Shown here piece by piece: positions 41,199 through 49,880 of a DNA stretch of 64,000 nt. This DNA comes from Janthinobacterium agaricidamnosum NBRC 102515 = DSM 9628. GTDB lineage: Bacteria; Pseudomonadota; Gammaproteobacteria; Burkholderiales; Burkholderiaceae_D. Position 1 is the stretch's first letter. Each line of letters opens with the position of its first letter. Location: assembly GCF_000723165.1 (NCBI RefSeq), contig NZ_HG322949.1, forward strand, positions 2,582,495 to 2,646,494, read 5' to 3'. Made by a program: the position numbers and the translations under genes. The notes beneath the pieces were generated by a model, which made no database searches, was not told the origin of the DNA, and worked only from the letters and a program-made list of their open reading frames with translations.

Positions 41199-43610
41199 AT
41201 GACAACCTCCAAATTAACTGAGCAAACTCAACTGCCGTTATTGCCGTTGCGGGACGTTGTAGTTTTCCCGCATATGGTGATACCGCTGTTCGTTGGCCGC
41301 CCTAAATCGATCAAGGCGCTTGAAGCTGCGATGGAACAAGGCAAGAGCATCATGCTGGCCGCGCAAAAAGCCGCCGCCAAGGATGAGCCTTCCGCCTCCG
41401 ATATCTATGAAATCGGCTGCGTCGCCAATATTTTGCAAATGCTGAAGCTGCCGGACGGCACCGTCAAGGTGCTGGTCGAAGGCGCGCAGCGGGCCCGTAT
41501 CAACCACATCAGCGATGCCCCTACGCATTTCATCGCCGACCTGACGCCGCTCGAATCCGAGCCGGGCGACGAGTCGGAAGTGGAAGCGATGCGCCGCGCG
41601 ATCGTGCAGCAGTTCGACCAATACGTCAAACTGAATAAAAAGATTCCACCGGAAATCCTGGCTTCCTTGTCCGGCATCGACGACGCCGGCCGCCTGGCCG
41701 ATACCGTGGCCGCGCACCTGCCGCTCAAACTTGAACAAAAACAAGTCATCCTGGAAATCTTCAGCGTCTCGAAACGCCTGGAGCATTTGCTGGGCCAGCT
41801 GGAAGGCGAACTCGACATTCTGCAAGTCGAAAAACGCATCCGCGGCCGGGTCAAGCGCCAGATGGAAAAATCGCAGCGCGAGTATTACCTGAACGAACAA
41901 GTCAAGGCGATCCAGAAAGAATTGGGCGAGGGCGAAGATGGCGCCGACCTCGACGAGCTGGAGAAAAAAGTCGTGTCGGCCAAGATGCCGAAGGAAGCGC
42001 TCGACAAGGCCACCAACGAGTTGAAAAAACTCAAGCTGATGTCGCCGATGTCGGCCGAAGCGACCGTGGTGCGCAACTATATCGATACGCTGGTCAATTT
42101 GCCCTGGAAGAAAAAATCCAAGGTCAATAACGATTTGTCGAATGCCGAAAAAGTGCTGGAAGGCGATCACTACGGTCTCGACAAGGTCAAGGAACGCATC
42201 CTGGAATATCTCGCGGTGCAACAGCGCGTCGACAAGCTGAAAGCGCCTATCCTGTGCTTCGTCGGTCCTCCGGGCGTCGGTAAAACGTCGCTGGGGCAAT
42301 CGATCGCCCGCGCCACCAACCGCAAGTTCGTGCGCATGGCGCTCGGCGGCGTGCGCGACGAAGCCGAGATCCGTGGCCATCGCCGCACCTACATCGGTTC
42401 GATGCCGGGCAAGATCCTGCAATCGCTGGCCAAGGTCGGCGTGCGCAATCCCTTGTTCCTGCTCGATGAAGTCGACAAGATGGGCGCGGATTTCCGCGGC
42501 GATCCATCGTCGGCACTGCTGGAAGTGCTGGATCCGGAACAGAACCACACCTTCTCCGACCATTACATCGAAGTCGATTTCGACTTGTCGGATGTGATGT
42601 TCGTGGCGACCTCGAATTCCTACAACATCCCGCCGGCATTGCTGGACCGGATGGAAGTGATACGCCTGTCGGGTTACACGGAAGACGAAAAGACCAGCAT
42701 TGCGCAGCGTTATCTGCTGCCTAAGCAAATCAAGAACAATGGCTTGAAGGAAGATGAAATCACGGTGGCCGAATCGGCGCTGCGCGACATCATCCGTTAT
42801 TACACCCGCGAAGCCGGCGTGCGTTCGCTTGAGCGCGAAGTGTCGAAGATCTGCCGCAAGGTGGTCAAGATGCTGCTGCTCAAGAAGACCGAGAAAAAAG
42901 TCACGGTCAACTCGAAGAACCTGGACAAATTCCTCGGCGTGCGGCGCTACGATTTTGGCGTCGCCGAAAAGGAAAACCAGGTGGGCCAGGTGGTTGGGCT
43001 GGCGTGGACCGAAGTGGGCGGCGATTTGCTGACCATCGAGGCGGTGACGATGCCGGGCAAGGGTGGCGTGATCCGTACCGGCACCTTGGGCGACGTGATG
43101 AAGGAATCGATCGAAGCGGCGCGCACCGTCGTGCGCAGCCGCGCGACACGGCTCGGCATCAAGCCGGACGTGTTTGAAAAGAGCGATATCCACATCCACG
43201 TGCCGGAAGGCGCGACGCCGAAAGACGGACCTTCGGCCGGCGCGGCGATGACGGTGGCGCTGGTGTCGGTATTCACCGGGATTCCAGTGCGCGCCGACGT
43301 GGCGATGACGGGCGAGATCACCTTGCGCGGCGAAGTGTTGCCGATTGGCGGCTTGAAGGAAAAACTGCTGGCGGCCCATCGCGGCGGCATCAAGACAGTC
43401 TTGATTCCAGAGCAAAACGTCAAGGACCTGGCCGACATTCCGGACAACGTCAAGAACAAGCTCGAGATCGTGCCGGTGCGCTGGATCGATAAAGTGCTGG
43501 AAATCGCCCTCGAACGCTTGCCTGAGCCGCTGACGGAAGTCGCCGCGGTCGAGGCGGTAACGGCGGCCGCGGCCAAACCTGATGCAGCGGGCGAAGTGGT
43601 AAAACATTAA
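41199..43610 (+). CDS. lon: ATP-dependent protease Lon
   Basis: Homo-oligomeric AAA+ serine protease (803 residues) for damaged and regulatory proteins. The N-terminal LON substrate domain starts [21 protein letters not shown] coiled segment follows, then the ATPase with Walker [14 protein letters not shown] and Walker [11 protein letters not shown]. The protease domain has catalytic Ser in [11 protein letters not shown] and Lys in [14 protein letters not shown]. The start at 41199 (MTTSKLTEQ) is preferred over 38 extra residues. It is monocistronic, followed by a palindromic hairpin and hupB. Confidence 0.96.
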   Translation: MTTSKLTEQTQLPLLPLRDVVVFPHMVIPLFVGRPKSIKALEAAMEQGKSIMLAAQKAAAKDEPSASDIYEIGCVANILQMLKLPDGTVKVLVEGAQRARINHISDAPTHFIADLTPLESEPGDESEVEAMRRAIVQQFDQYVKLNKKIPPEILASLSGIDDAGRLADTVAAHLPLKLEQKQVILEIFSVSKRLEHLLGQLEGELDILQVEKRIRGRVKRQMEKSQREYYLNEQVKAIQKELGEGEDGADLDELEKKVVSAKMPKEALDKATNELKKLKLMSPMSAEATVVRNYIDTLVNLPWKKKSKVNNDLSNAEKVLEGDHYGLDKVKERILEYLAVQQRVDKLKAPILCFVGPPGVGKTSLGQSIARATNRKFVRMALGGVRDEAEIRGHRRTYIGSMPGKILQSLAKVGVRNPLFLLDEVDKMGADFRGDPSSALLEVLDPEQNHTFSDHYIEVDFDLSDVMFVATSNSYNIPPALLDRMEVIRLSGYTEDEKTSIAQRYLLPKQIKNNGLKEDEITVAESALRDIIRYYTREAGVRSLEREVSKICRKVVKMLLLKKTEKKVTVNSKNLDKFLGVRRYDFGVAEKENQVGQVVGLAWTEVGGDLLTIEAVTMPGKGGVIRTGTLGDVMKESIEAARTVVRSRATRLGIKPDVFEKSDIHIHVPEGATPKDGPSAGAAMTVALVSVFTGIPVRADVAMTGEITLRGEVLPIGGLKEKLLAAHRGGIKTVLIPEQNVKDLADIPDNVKNKLEIVPVRWIDKVLEIALERLPEPLTEVAAVEAVTAAAAKPDAAGEVVKH

Positions 43611-43632
43611 GCTTTTCAGGCTGGCGATACCC

Positions 43633-43659
43633 CAACAAGCGCTTTTATAGCGCTTGTTG
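43633..43659. terminator. hairpin after lon
   Basis: A perfect 10-bp stem caacaagcgc / gcgcttgttg with a 7-nt loop lies 22 bp after the lon stop. It lacks a T-tract, so it may stabilise the 3' end rather than terminate by itself. Confidence 0.55.
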
Positions 43660-43692
43660 CACATTCAAACGTGAAATGCCGCCCCAAAGCGC

Positions 43693-43721
43693 TTGACACA
43701 ATAGAGTGTGGCTTGTTTAAT
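43693..43721 (+). promoter_or_regulatory. strong promoter of hupB
   Basis: Perfect TTGACA (43693-43698), a 17-bp spacer and TTTAAT (43716-43721, five of six). It lies about 80 bp before the hupB start, fitting a highly expressed DNA-binding protein. Confidence 0.75.
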
Positions 43722-43802
43722 ACGCCCTGCACATTTTTTCCGCCGTATGATTGCAGTGTGACTGTACGGTAAACGATTTACACCTTTGTAACGAGGACGC
43801 TA

Positions 43803-44075
43803 GTGAACAAAACTGAATTGATCGACCACATTGCTGAAAAAGCTGACATTTCCAAAGCGGCTGCCGCACGCGCACTCGATGCTGTTATCGGTGGCGTAAC
43901 GGAAACCCTGAAAAAGAACGACAGCGTGACACTGGTCGGTTTTGGTACCTTCTCGGTAAGCGAGCGTGCAGAGCGCACCGGCCGCAATCCGCGTACCAAA
44001 GAGCCGATTACTATCGATGCCGCAAAAGTTCCTAAATTTAAAGCTGGTAAAGCTTTGAAGGATGCTGTAAACTAA
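43803..44075 (+). CDS. hupB: DNA-binding protein HU-beta
   Basis: Nucleoid protein of 90 residues that bends and compacts DNA. It has the HU fold: an N-terminal helical dimerisation region ([20 protein letters not shown]), the [20 protein letters not shown] motif leading into the DNA-contacting arm, and the conserved end [15 protein letters not shown]. It follows lon, as in many proteobacteria, with its own consensus promoter. The two tRNA-Asp genes follow from a separate promoter. Confidence 0.96.
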   Translation: MNKTELIDHIAEKADISKAAAARALDAVIGGVTETLKKNDSVTLVGFGTFSVSERAERTGRNPRTKEPITIDAAKVPKFKAGKALKDAVN

Positions 44076-44136
44076 CGGACTTCGGTGAGGTGACAATCAC
44101 CGAAAAACATTGAGCGGCATTTAACGGTGCCGCGAT

Positions 44137-44166
44137 TTGACAGAAGTTAATATCGCTGTTTATAAT
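44137..44166 (+). promoter_or_regulatory. consensus promoter of tRNA-Asp pair
   Basis: Perfect TTGACA (44137-44142) and perfect TATAAT (44161-44166) with an 18-bp spacer, 44 bp before the first tRNA. This is the best sigma-70 match I found by eye in the window, as expected for a stable-RNA operon. Confidence 0.8.
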
Positions 44167-44209
44167 ATTAATCTCTGGCATGCAAATGTCGTAGTACTGT
44201 GTATTTTTA

Positions 44210-44286
<77 letters not shown>

Positions 44287-44301
44287 AAAATACGCTCTTC
44301 A

Positions 44302-44378
44302 GGAGTGGTAGTTCAGTTGGTTAGAATACCGGCCTGTCACGTCGGGGGTCGCGGGTTCGAGTCCCGTCCACTCCGCCA
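44302..44378 (+). tRNA. tRNA-Asp (anticodon GUC), copy 2
   Basis: Near-identical second copy, differing mainly in the acceptor stem (GGAGTGG/CCACTCC), 15 bp after the first. Its last 22 bases before the final A (44356-44377) recur with one change at 44820-44841, just before ppiD. This makes the gene the probable integration target of a lost element. Confidence 0.96.
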
Positions 44379-44390
44379 AGAATAAAGATA

Positions 44391-44421
44391 CCCCTGCAAG
44401 TTAATCGCTTGCAGGGGTTTT
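44391..44421 (+). terminator. terminator after tRNA-Asp pair
   Basis: A perfect 10-bp stem cccctgcaag / cttgcagggg with a 7-nt loop is followed by ttttt. It is the current end of the tRNA operon. Confidence 0.85.
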
Positions 44422-44819
44422 TCTTTTTCTGCGCCATGTTATCGCGCCCCAATCAATATTCATCGGCAAACGCTGTCTGATAATATTTCGCTGTTTTTAA
44501 TTTATTGGCGGCGTTGTTAATCGCATGCTTGCCGGTATTTATCGAACATTCCTGCTTATTTCTGTTTCAGCCTGCTCGACATTCTCGGTTCCGGCCAGTC
44601 TTAATATCGTCCAGTTATTTTTCCGCTATTTTTCGTGCGCCGCTCCGGTTGCCGGCCAGTCGCGTCCTCAGCCGCGCCACACCGTCGTCCGTTACGCCTT
44701 GAATTGCACTTGCTATAGCGTGAAGTGCACTGTAGAATCGTGCGATAGTGATTTTTGGCGCGGATTTTCGTTCAGTTCAGCAGCCAAGTCATTGAATTAA
44801 AAGGGGAAATGGACTGCGA
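44422..44819. other. 398-bp AT-richer segment between tRNA-Asp and its 3' copy
   Basis: No gene is supported; two overlapping small frames (44505-44702 and 44525-44800) lack ribosome sites and recognisable families. Base composition is visibly lower in GC than the neighbouring genes. A possible promoter toward ppiD is TTGCTA (44710-44715), 17 bp, TAGAAT (44733-44738), overlaid by a tgcactt/aagtgca inverted repeat. The segment is bounded by the tRNA 3' end and its duplicate. Confidence 0.5.
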
Positions 44820-44841
44820 TTCAAGTCCCGTCCACTCCGCC
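44820..44841 (+). repeat. duplicate of tRNA-Asp 3' end (att-like)
   Basis: Twenty-one of 22 bases match 44356-44377 of tRNA-Asp copy 2, including 18 unbroken ones (agtcccgtccactccgcc). The encoded final A of CCA is missing and there is no 5' part of a tRNA. The next bases form a strong terminator. This fits either an attachment-site duplication left by an integrated element or the stump of a deleted third tRNA-Asp. Confidence 0.75.
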
Positions 44842-44850
44842 GTGACTAAA

Positions 44851-44877
44851 AGGCGAACGAAAGTTCGCCTTTTTTTA
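44851..44877 (+). terminator. terminator behind the tRNA 3' duplicate
   Basis: A perfect 8-bp stem aggcgaac / gttcgcct with a GAAA tetraloop is followed by seven T. It looks like the original end of a tRNA operon now separated from its tRNAs, and it lies 40 bp before ppiD. Confidence 0.85.
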
Positions 44878-44916
44878 TATGTGCAAGTTAATCCACTCAA
44901 TCCGAATTGGCTGACC

Positions 44917-46851
44917 ATGTTTGAATTTATTCGTACCCATCGACGCTTGATGCAGTTTTTCCTGATGTTGCTCATCGTTCCGTCATTTGCACTGGTCGGT
45001 ATCAGCGGCTACAAGAGTTTCGGCGACGACGCCACGACTGTCGCCAAGGTCGCCGACCAGCCGATCACGCAGCAGCAATGGGAAGAGGCGCAGCGCCAGC
45101 AGACCGAACGCTACCGTCAAATGCTGGGCGCGCAATTCGATCAAAAAATGTTTGAAACAGCGGAAGCCAAGCAAGCGATCCTGGATAACCTGATCGCCGA
45201 GCGCTCGCTGAACGCCGAAGTGGTGCGTGGCCATCTGAGCATCAGCGATGCAGCCTTGCAAAAGAACATTATGGACAACTTGCCGGACCTGGTGCTGCCA
45301 GGCGGCAAATTCGATACCGAGAGCTACACCCGTTTGCTGGCTGCGCAAGGCATGCGTCCGACCGACTACCAGGAACGCTTGCGCGCGGGCCTGTTGATGG
45401 ACCAGTTGACCGGCGCCATCCAACAAAGCGCATTCGCGCCGAAGACCGTTACCACGCACTTGTCGGACATCAACGAGCAGGAACGCGAAGTGCAGGAATT
45501 GCTGCTGCCGGCGGCGCAATTCTTGCCGCAAGTTAAAGTCACCGATGAGATGATCAAGGCTTATTACGACAAAAACGGCAAGTTCTTTGAAATTCCAGAA
45601 CAAGTCAAAGCCGAATACGTCGTGCTCGACGGTGCCAAACTGGCCGATCAAGCGGTCGTCAGCGACGCCGACGTGGCCAGCTACTACGACAAGAACCAAA
45701 AACGTTTTACCAGCGCCGAAGCGCGTAAAGTCAGCCATATCTTGATCACGGTCAAGAAAGACGGCAGCGCCGCCGAAAAAGCCGCCGCCAAGGCCAAGGC
45801 TGAAGCCGTATTGGCTGAAGTCCGCAAGGCGCCGGCCGAATTTGCCGCGATCGCCAAGAAAGAATCGCAAGATCCTGCCTCCGCCGAACTGGGTGGCGAC
45901 CTGGGCCTGGTGGAAGGCGATGCGCTGCCAAAAGCATTGGAAGCGACCGCGCTGAAATTGAAGCAAGGCGAGATCAGCGACCTGGTGACGTCCGATTTCG
46001 GCTACCACATCCTGACCGTCACGTCGCTGAAAGCGGCTAGCGTGCGTCCACTGGATGAAGTCAAGGGCGAAATCGTTGCCGACCTGAAGAAACAGCAAGC
46101 TGCGAAGAAATATTCGGATGCCGCCGGTGTCTTCACCGACACGGTGTACGATCAATCGGACAGCCTGAAACCGGTCGCCGACAAGTTGAAACTGGAGATC
46201 CAGACCGTCGACAGCCTGCCGCGCATTCCATCGGCGGCGACCGCCAGCAGCGTGGTCGGCAATGCCAAGTTCTTGAAAGCGATTTTCTCGAACGATGCAT
46301 TGAAAAACAAGCGTAATACCGAAGCGGTGGAAGTGGCGCCTAACGTGCTGGTGGCTGGCCGCGTGGTCGAATTCAAGCCTGCGTCGAAACGTCCGCTGGC
46401 CGAAGTCGAGCCGCTGATCCGTCAGCAAGTGACCCAGGAAGAAACGTTCAAGCTGGCCAGGAAAGAAGGCGAAGCGAAGATCGCCGCATTGAAGGCATCG
46501 GGCGACGCGACCGGTTTCAGCGCCGCTCAACTGGTATCGCGCAGCAAGGCCGGCAGCATCAACCGCGCCGCGCTGATGCAAGTGATGAAAGCCGATGTCG
46601 CCAAGTTGCCAGCCTATGTCGGCGTGGATGTGCCGGGCAGCGGTTATGGCGTATATCGCATCGGCAAAGTGCAGCAGCCGGCACAAGCGGATGCGGCGCG
46701 CCGTCAATCGGAAAAAGAACAGATCACCAACGTCCTGGCACAGCAGGAAATGTTTGACTACGTTGAAGTGCTGAAGGTGAAGGCCAAGGCGAAAGTCTTG
46801 AAGCCTGCCGTGGCCGTCAATACGGAAACCCATCCTGACGACGTGAAGTAA
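44917..46851 (+). CDS. ppiD: peptidyl-prolyl isomerase PpiD (SurA-N/parvulin)
   Basis: Membrane-anchored periplasmic chaperone (644 residues). One N-terminal membrane helix follows MFEFIRTHRRLMQF. A SurA-like chaperone region comes next, then a parvulin domain around 270-365 (ARKVSHILITVK ... FAAIAKKESQDPASAELGGDLG ... LVTSDFGYHILTV), and a long C-terminal chaperone part. It helps newly exported proteins near the Sec channel. The start at 44917 is used; an extension to 44755 would read through the tRNA duplicate and terminator and is rejected. A UUCG-loop terminator follows. Confidence 0.93.
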   Translation: MFEFIRTHRRLMQFFLMLLIVPSFALVGISGYKSFGDDATTVAKVADQPITQQQWEEAQRQQTERYRQMLGAQFDQKMFETAEAKQAILDNLIAERSLNAEVVRGHLSISDAALQKNIMDNLPDLVLPGGKFDTESYTRLLAAQGMRPTDYQERLRAGLLMDQLTGAIQQSAFAPKTVTTHLSDINEQEREVQELLLPAAQFLPQVKVTDEMIKAYYDKNGKFFEIPEQVKAEYVVLDGAKLADQAVVSDADVASYYDKNQKRFTSAEARKVSHILITVKKDGSAAEKAAAKAKAEAVLAEVRKAPAEFAAIAKKESQDPASAELGGDLGLVEGDALPKALEATALKLKQGEISDLVTSDFGYHILTVTSLKAASVRPLDEVKGEIVADLKKQQAAKKYSDAAGVFTDTVYDQSDSLKPVADKLKLEIQTVDSLPRIPSAATASSVVGNAKFLKAIFSNDALKNKRNTEAVEVAPNVLVAGRVVEFKPASKRPLAEVEPLIRQQVTQEETFKLARKEGEAKIAALKASGDATGFSAAQLVSRSKAGSINRAALMQVMKADVAKLPAYVGVDVPGSGYGVYRIGKVQQPAQADAARRQSEKEQITNVLAQQEMFDYVEVLKVKAKAKVLKPAVAVNTETHPDDVK

Positions 46852-46859
46852 ATTCTTTC

Positions 46860-46884
46860 AAAGCCGCTTTCGAGCGGCTTTTTT
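46860..46884 (+). terminator. terminator after ppiD
   Basis: A perfect 9-bp stem aaagccgct / agcggcttt with a TTCG tetraloop is followed by a T-run. It leaves only a few bases before the CLC gene, so that gene's promoter must overlap this region or lie inside ppiD. Confidence 0.85.
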
Positions 46885-46889
46885 ATTGC

Positions 46890-48116
46890 ATGAAATTGTA
46901 CAAGCTCCCCCGCCCGTTGCATCTCTTGCCGTCTATCGGCAAGTGGCTGTTGCTGTCCTGCGCGATCGCCTTGCTGGCCGGCGCCGCGTCGGCGTTTTTC
47001 CTGTTTGCGCTGGCCTGGGCCACCGACACGCGCGCGGCGCATCGCTGGCTGGTCTGGCTGCTGCCGGTGGCGGGTTTTGCCGTGGGCTGGTGTTATCTGC
47101 GTTTCGGTCGCGAGGTCGAGGCCGGTAATAATCTGTTGATCGATGAAATCCACGATCCGCGGAAAACCATTCCCTTGCGCATGGTTCCGCTGGTATTGAG
47201 CGGCACGGTCATCTCGCATCTGTTCGGCGCGTCGGTCGGCCGTGAAGGCACCGCGGTGCAAATGGGCGGCGCGCTGGCCGACCAGCTGACCCGGCTATTA
47301 AAATTGGATAATCAGGACCGGCGAATTATCTTGATGGCCGGCATCAGCGCCGGGTTCGCATCGGTATTCGGCACGCCGCTGGCCGGCGCCGTGTTCGGCC
47401 TGGAGGTGCTGGCCATCGGCCGCTTGCGCCACGACGCCTTGTTGCCATGCCTGGTCGCGGCGATTGTCGCCGACCAGGTCGGCTTGTGGCTGGGCGTGCG
47501 GCATGTGCATTATGCGATCCCGCTGGTGCCTGGACTGTCCTGGTCGACCTTTAGCGCCACGCTGATCGCCGGCGCGCTGTTCGGCCTGACCGGTTTGCTG
47601 TTCGCGGCAAGCACCCATGGCCTGGGCGGCTGGATCAAACGGCGGATTAGCTATGCGCCGCTGCGCCCCTTGCTGGGCGGTGTCGTGATTGCCGTGGCGG
47701 CCAGCCTGTTCGGCGCCGAACGCTACCTGGGGCTGGGCTTGCCGACCATCGTCGCGGCGTTCCAGCAGCCTTTGCCTTGGTATGATTTCCTCGGCAAGCT
47801 GGTATTGACCGTGCTGTCGCTGGGCAGCGGTTTCAAGGGCGGCGAGGTGACGCCGCTGTTTTATATCGGCGCCACGCTGGGCAATGCATTGGCGCCGCTG
47901 CTGCACATGCCGATACCGTTGCTGGCCGGCCTGGGGTTTGTCGCGGTATTCGCCGGCGCCGCCAACACGCCGATCGCGTCGACGTTGATGGCGATCGAAT
48001 TATTCGGCGCGCAAGTGGCGCCGTATGCGGCGCTGGCCTGTGCGGTCAGCTATCTGTTTTCCGGGCAGGCCGGTATTTATCGGGCCCAGCGCAGCGGCGA
48101 CGCCAAATTCAAATAA
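46890..48116 (+). CDS. CLC-family anion antiporter, fluoride-clade features
   Basis: Polytopic CLC protein (408 residues, about ten or more hydrophobic helices). The gating glutamate is in GREGTAVQMGG. Where chloride-type CLCs have GSGIP, this protein has EAGNNLLIDEIH, a feature I associate with the CLC-F (EriC-F) fluoride/proton antiporters. It would then export fluoride; otherwise chloride/proton exchange. There is no space for a fluoride riboswitch in the 38-bp gap after ppiD. The start ATG directly follows the ppiD terminator. The C-terminus lacks CBS domains. Confidence 0.75.
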   Translation: MKLYKLPRPLHLLPSIGKWLLLSCAIALLAGAASAFFLFALAWATDTRAAHRWLVWLLPVAGFAVGWCYLRFGREVEAGNNLLIDEIHDPRKTIPLRMVPLVLSGTVISHLFGASVGREGTAVQMGGALADQLTRLLKLDNQDRRIILMAGISAGFASVFGTPLAGAVFGLEVLAIGRLRHDALLPCLVAAIVADQVGLWLGVRHVHYAIPLVPGLSWSTFSATLIAGALFGLTGLLFAASTHGLGGWIKRRISYAPLRPLLGGVVIAVAASLFGAERYLGLGLPTIVAAFQQPLPWYDFLGKLVLTVLSLGSGFKGGEVTPLFYIGATLGNALAPLLHMPIPLLAGLGFVAVFAGAANTPIASTLMAIELFGAQVAPYAALACAVSYLFSGQAGIYRAQRSGDAKFK

Positions 48117-48130
48117 ACGTCAAGCAAGCA

Positions 48131-49186
48131 TCAGGCGCAGTTCAGGCGCAATGCGGCCGCGCTGAATGCCGCTGCGGAAATATCGTCCAGCAGCAGTGAT
48201 TCGGCATGGCTGTATTGCAGGAAGTTACGGTCGATCGACTTGGCGTACGCCGGGTCGTAATGCTGGACCAGCAATTCCTCGACCAGTGGCGCCATCTGTC
48301 CGGCTTGCGCCATCGCTTGCCAGCGGCCGATCTTGTCGCGGCCATACAGGCTGAGCAGGCAATCCAGCTGCGCATTCAGCACTGCCGGATGCTGCGTGAA
48401 GTGGGCGTAATCTTCCATCAGCAAGCGCACCCGCTGTTCGCGCGGCAACTCCAGCGCGATGCAGCTTGACGCGCGCATGTGTTCCATCAGCGCATCGGGT
48501 ATCCGCAGCGCGCCGATCTTCCTGCTTTCCGCTTCGACAAACACCGGCCGTGCCGTATCGAAACCGCGCAGCCGCTGCCAGATCGCGCTTTCAAATGCTT
48601 TTTGCGACGGTTGCGGCTGGCTCGGCAAGTTGCCCAGCACCGAGCCGCGATGGGCCGCCAATTGTTCCAGGTCCAGCACTTGCGCACCGCTGGCCGCCAG
48701 CGTTTCCAATAAACGGCTCTTGCCGCTGCCGGTGCTGCCGCAAATCACCTTGAAGTGCGCTTGCGGCGGCAGCGCCAGCGCCTGGTTGACGTGGTTGCGG
48801 TAAGCCTTGTAACCGCCTTCCAGCTGGACCACCGGCCAGCCTATCCTGGCCAGGATATGCACCATTGCGCCGCTGCGGTTGCCGCCGCGCCAGCAATACA
48901 CCAGCGGCCGCCATTCGCGCGGCTGGCCGCGCCACAAGGTGTCGATGTAATGGCCGATATTCTTGGCGATCATCGCCGCGCCGACTTTCTTGGCATCGAA
49001 GGCGCTGACCTGTTTGTACAAGGTGCCGACTTCGATGCGTTGGACGTCGTCCAGCACCGGGCAATTGATCGCGCCGGGCACATGGTCGAGCGCAAATTCG
49101 GACGGGCTGCGGGCGTCGATGATGGTATCGAAACTGCCCAGCTGGGGCAGCACCTGGTCGAAACCCAGTATTTCAGGATATTTCAT
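48131..49186 (-). CDS. mnmH: tRNA 2-selenouridine synthase
   Basis: Converts 2-thiouridine to 2-selenouridine at the wobble base of certain tRNAs, via geranylation, using selenophosphate (351 residues). The rhodanese domain has its active Cys98 in VYCWRGGNRSGAM. A P-loop GSTGSGKSRLLE opens the C-terminal domain. The gene is also called selU/ybbB. selD, needed for selenophosphate, is not in the window. It lies just 6 bp from the tesA stop on the same strand and may be read with it. Confidence 0.93.
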   Translation of the reverse strand: MKYPEILGFDQVLPQLGSFDTIIDARSPSEFALDHVPGAINCPVLDDVQRIEVGTLYKQVSAFDAKKVGAAMIAKNIGHYIDTLWRGQPREWRPLVYCWRGGNRSGAMVHILARIGWPVVQLEGGYKAYRNHVNQALALPPQAHFKVICGSTGSGKSRLLETLAASGAQVLDLEQLAAHRGSVLGNLPSQPQPSQKAFESAIWQRLRGFDTARPVFVEAESRKIGALRIPDALMEHMRASSCIALELPREQRVRLLMEDYAHFTQHPAVLNAQLDCLLSLYGRDKIGRWQAMAQAGQMAPLVEELLVQHYDPAYAKSIDRNFLQYSHAESLLLDDISAAAFSAAALRLNCA

Positions 49187-49192
49187 GTGGTC

Positions 49193-49849
49193 TTATTTTG
49201 CGCGTAACAACGGTAGTATTTTCGGCCAGATATTGCCGAGGATGATAGGGTGGGCTTCGGCCAGCGGATGCAGGCGGTCGGCCTGGAACAGTTGCGGCTG
49301 GTCGGCCACGCCTTCGAACATGAACGGCACCAGCGACGCCTTGAATTCCGTGGCGATGCCGGGGTAGAGCGCGAAAAACTTGTCGCCGTAAGCGCGCCCG
49401 TAATTCGGCGGCATGCGCATGCCGATCAGCAGCAGCCTGGCGCCGGCCGCGGTGGCTTGCTGGCTCATATTGCGCAGATTGGCTTCGGCGGCGGCCACCG
49501 GCAAGCCGCGCAAGCCGTCGTTGGCGCCCAGTTCGATGACCACGATGGCCGGCTGGTATTTGGCCAGCAAGGCCGGCAGGCGCGAGCGGCCGCCGCTGGT
49601 GGTTTCGCCGCTGATGCTGGCGTTGACGACGGTGGCGGCGATCTTCTGCGCCTTCAGGCGCTGTTCCATCAAGGCGACCCAGCCGCTACCGCGCACCAGG
49701 CCATATTCGGCGGACAAGCTATCGCCAAGCACCAGTACGGTTTTTGGTGCAGAATAGGCGCTCGTCGCGGTGGACATCAACAGCAGCCCGGCCATTGCTA
49801 ATAACGACAGCACGCGCCGACGCCGTACAGGCTGGCCGGGCCCGCGCAT
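49193..49849 (-). CDS. tesA: arylesterase/lysophospholipase (SGNH/GDSL, TesA-like)
   Basis: Periplasmic SGNH hydrolase (218 residues) with thioesterase, arylesterase or lysophospholipase activity. A signal peptide (MRGPGQPVRRRRVLSLLAMA and on to TATSAYS) precedes the blocks LVLGDSLSAEYG, SGETTSGG, ELGANDGLRG and DRLHPLAEAH, giving the Ser, Gly, Asn and Asp-His residues. The start is uncertain: ATG at 49849, or MLIHLKEIR at 49882, which would overlap the divergent ABC start by 2 bp. The tesA/ABC-ATPase divergent pairing matches the E. coli tesA-ybbA layout. Confidence 0.88.
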   Translation of the reverse strand: MRGPGQPVRRRRVLSLLAMAGLLLMSTATSAYSAPKTVLVLGDSLSAEYGLVRGSGWVALMEQRLKAQKIAATVVNASISGETTSGGRSRLPALLAKYQPAIVVIELGANDGLRGLPVAAAEANLRNMSQQATAAGARLLLIGMRMPPNYGRAYGDKFFALYPGIATEFKASLVPFMFEGVADQPQLFQADRLHPLAEAHPIILGNIWPKILPLLRAK

Positions 49850-49880
49850 TTGCTCACGAATTTCTTTAAGATGGATCAGC

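Noticed and set aside
41238..43664. 808-residue minus-strand frame opposite lon
   Set aside because: Antisense shadow of an intact lon gene; no ribosome site and no recognisable domain.
44505..44800. Small frames between tRNA-Asp and ppiD
   Set aside because: No ribosome site and no recognised family; they lie in the probable element scar.
44755..44916. N-terminal extension of ppiD
   Set aside because: It would translate the tRNA-Asp duplicate and a strong terminator; PpiD starts at the membrane anchor MFEFIRTHRRLMQF.
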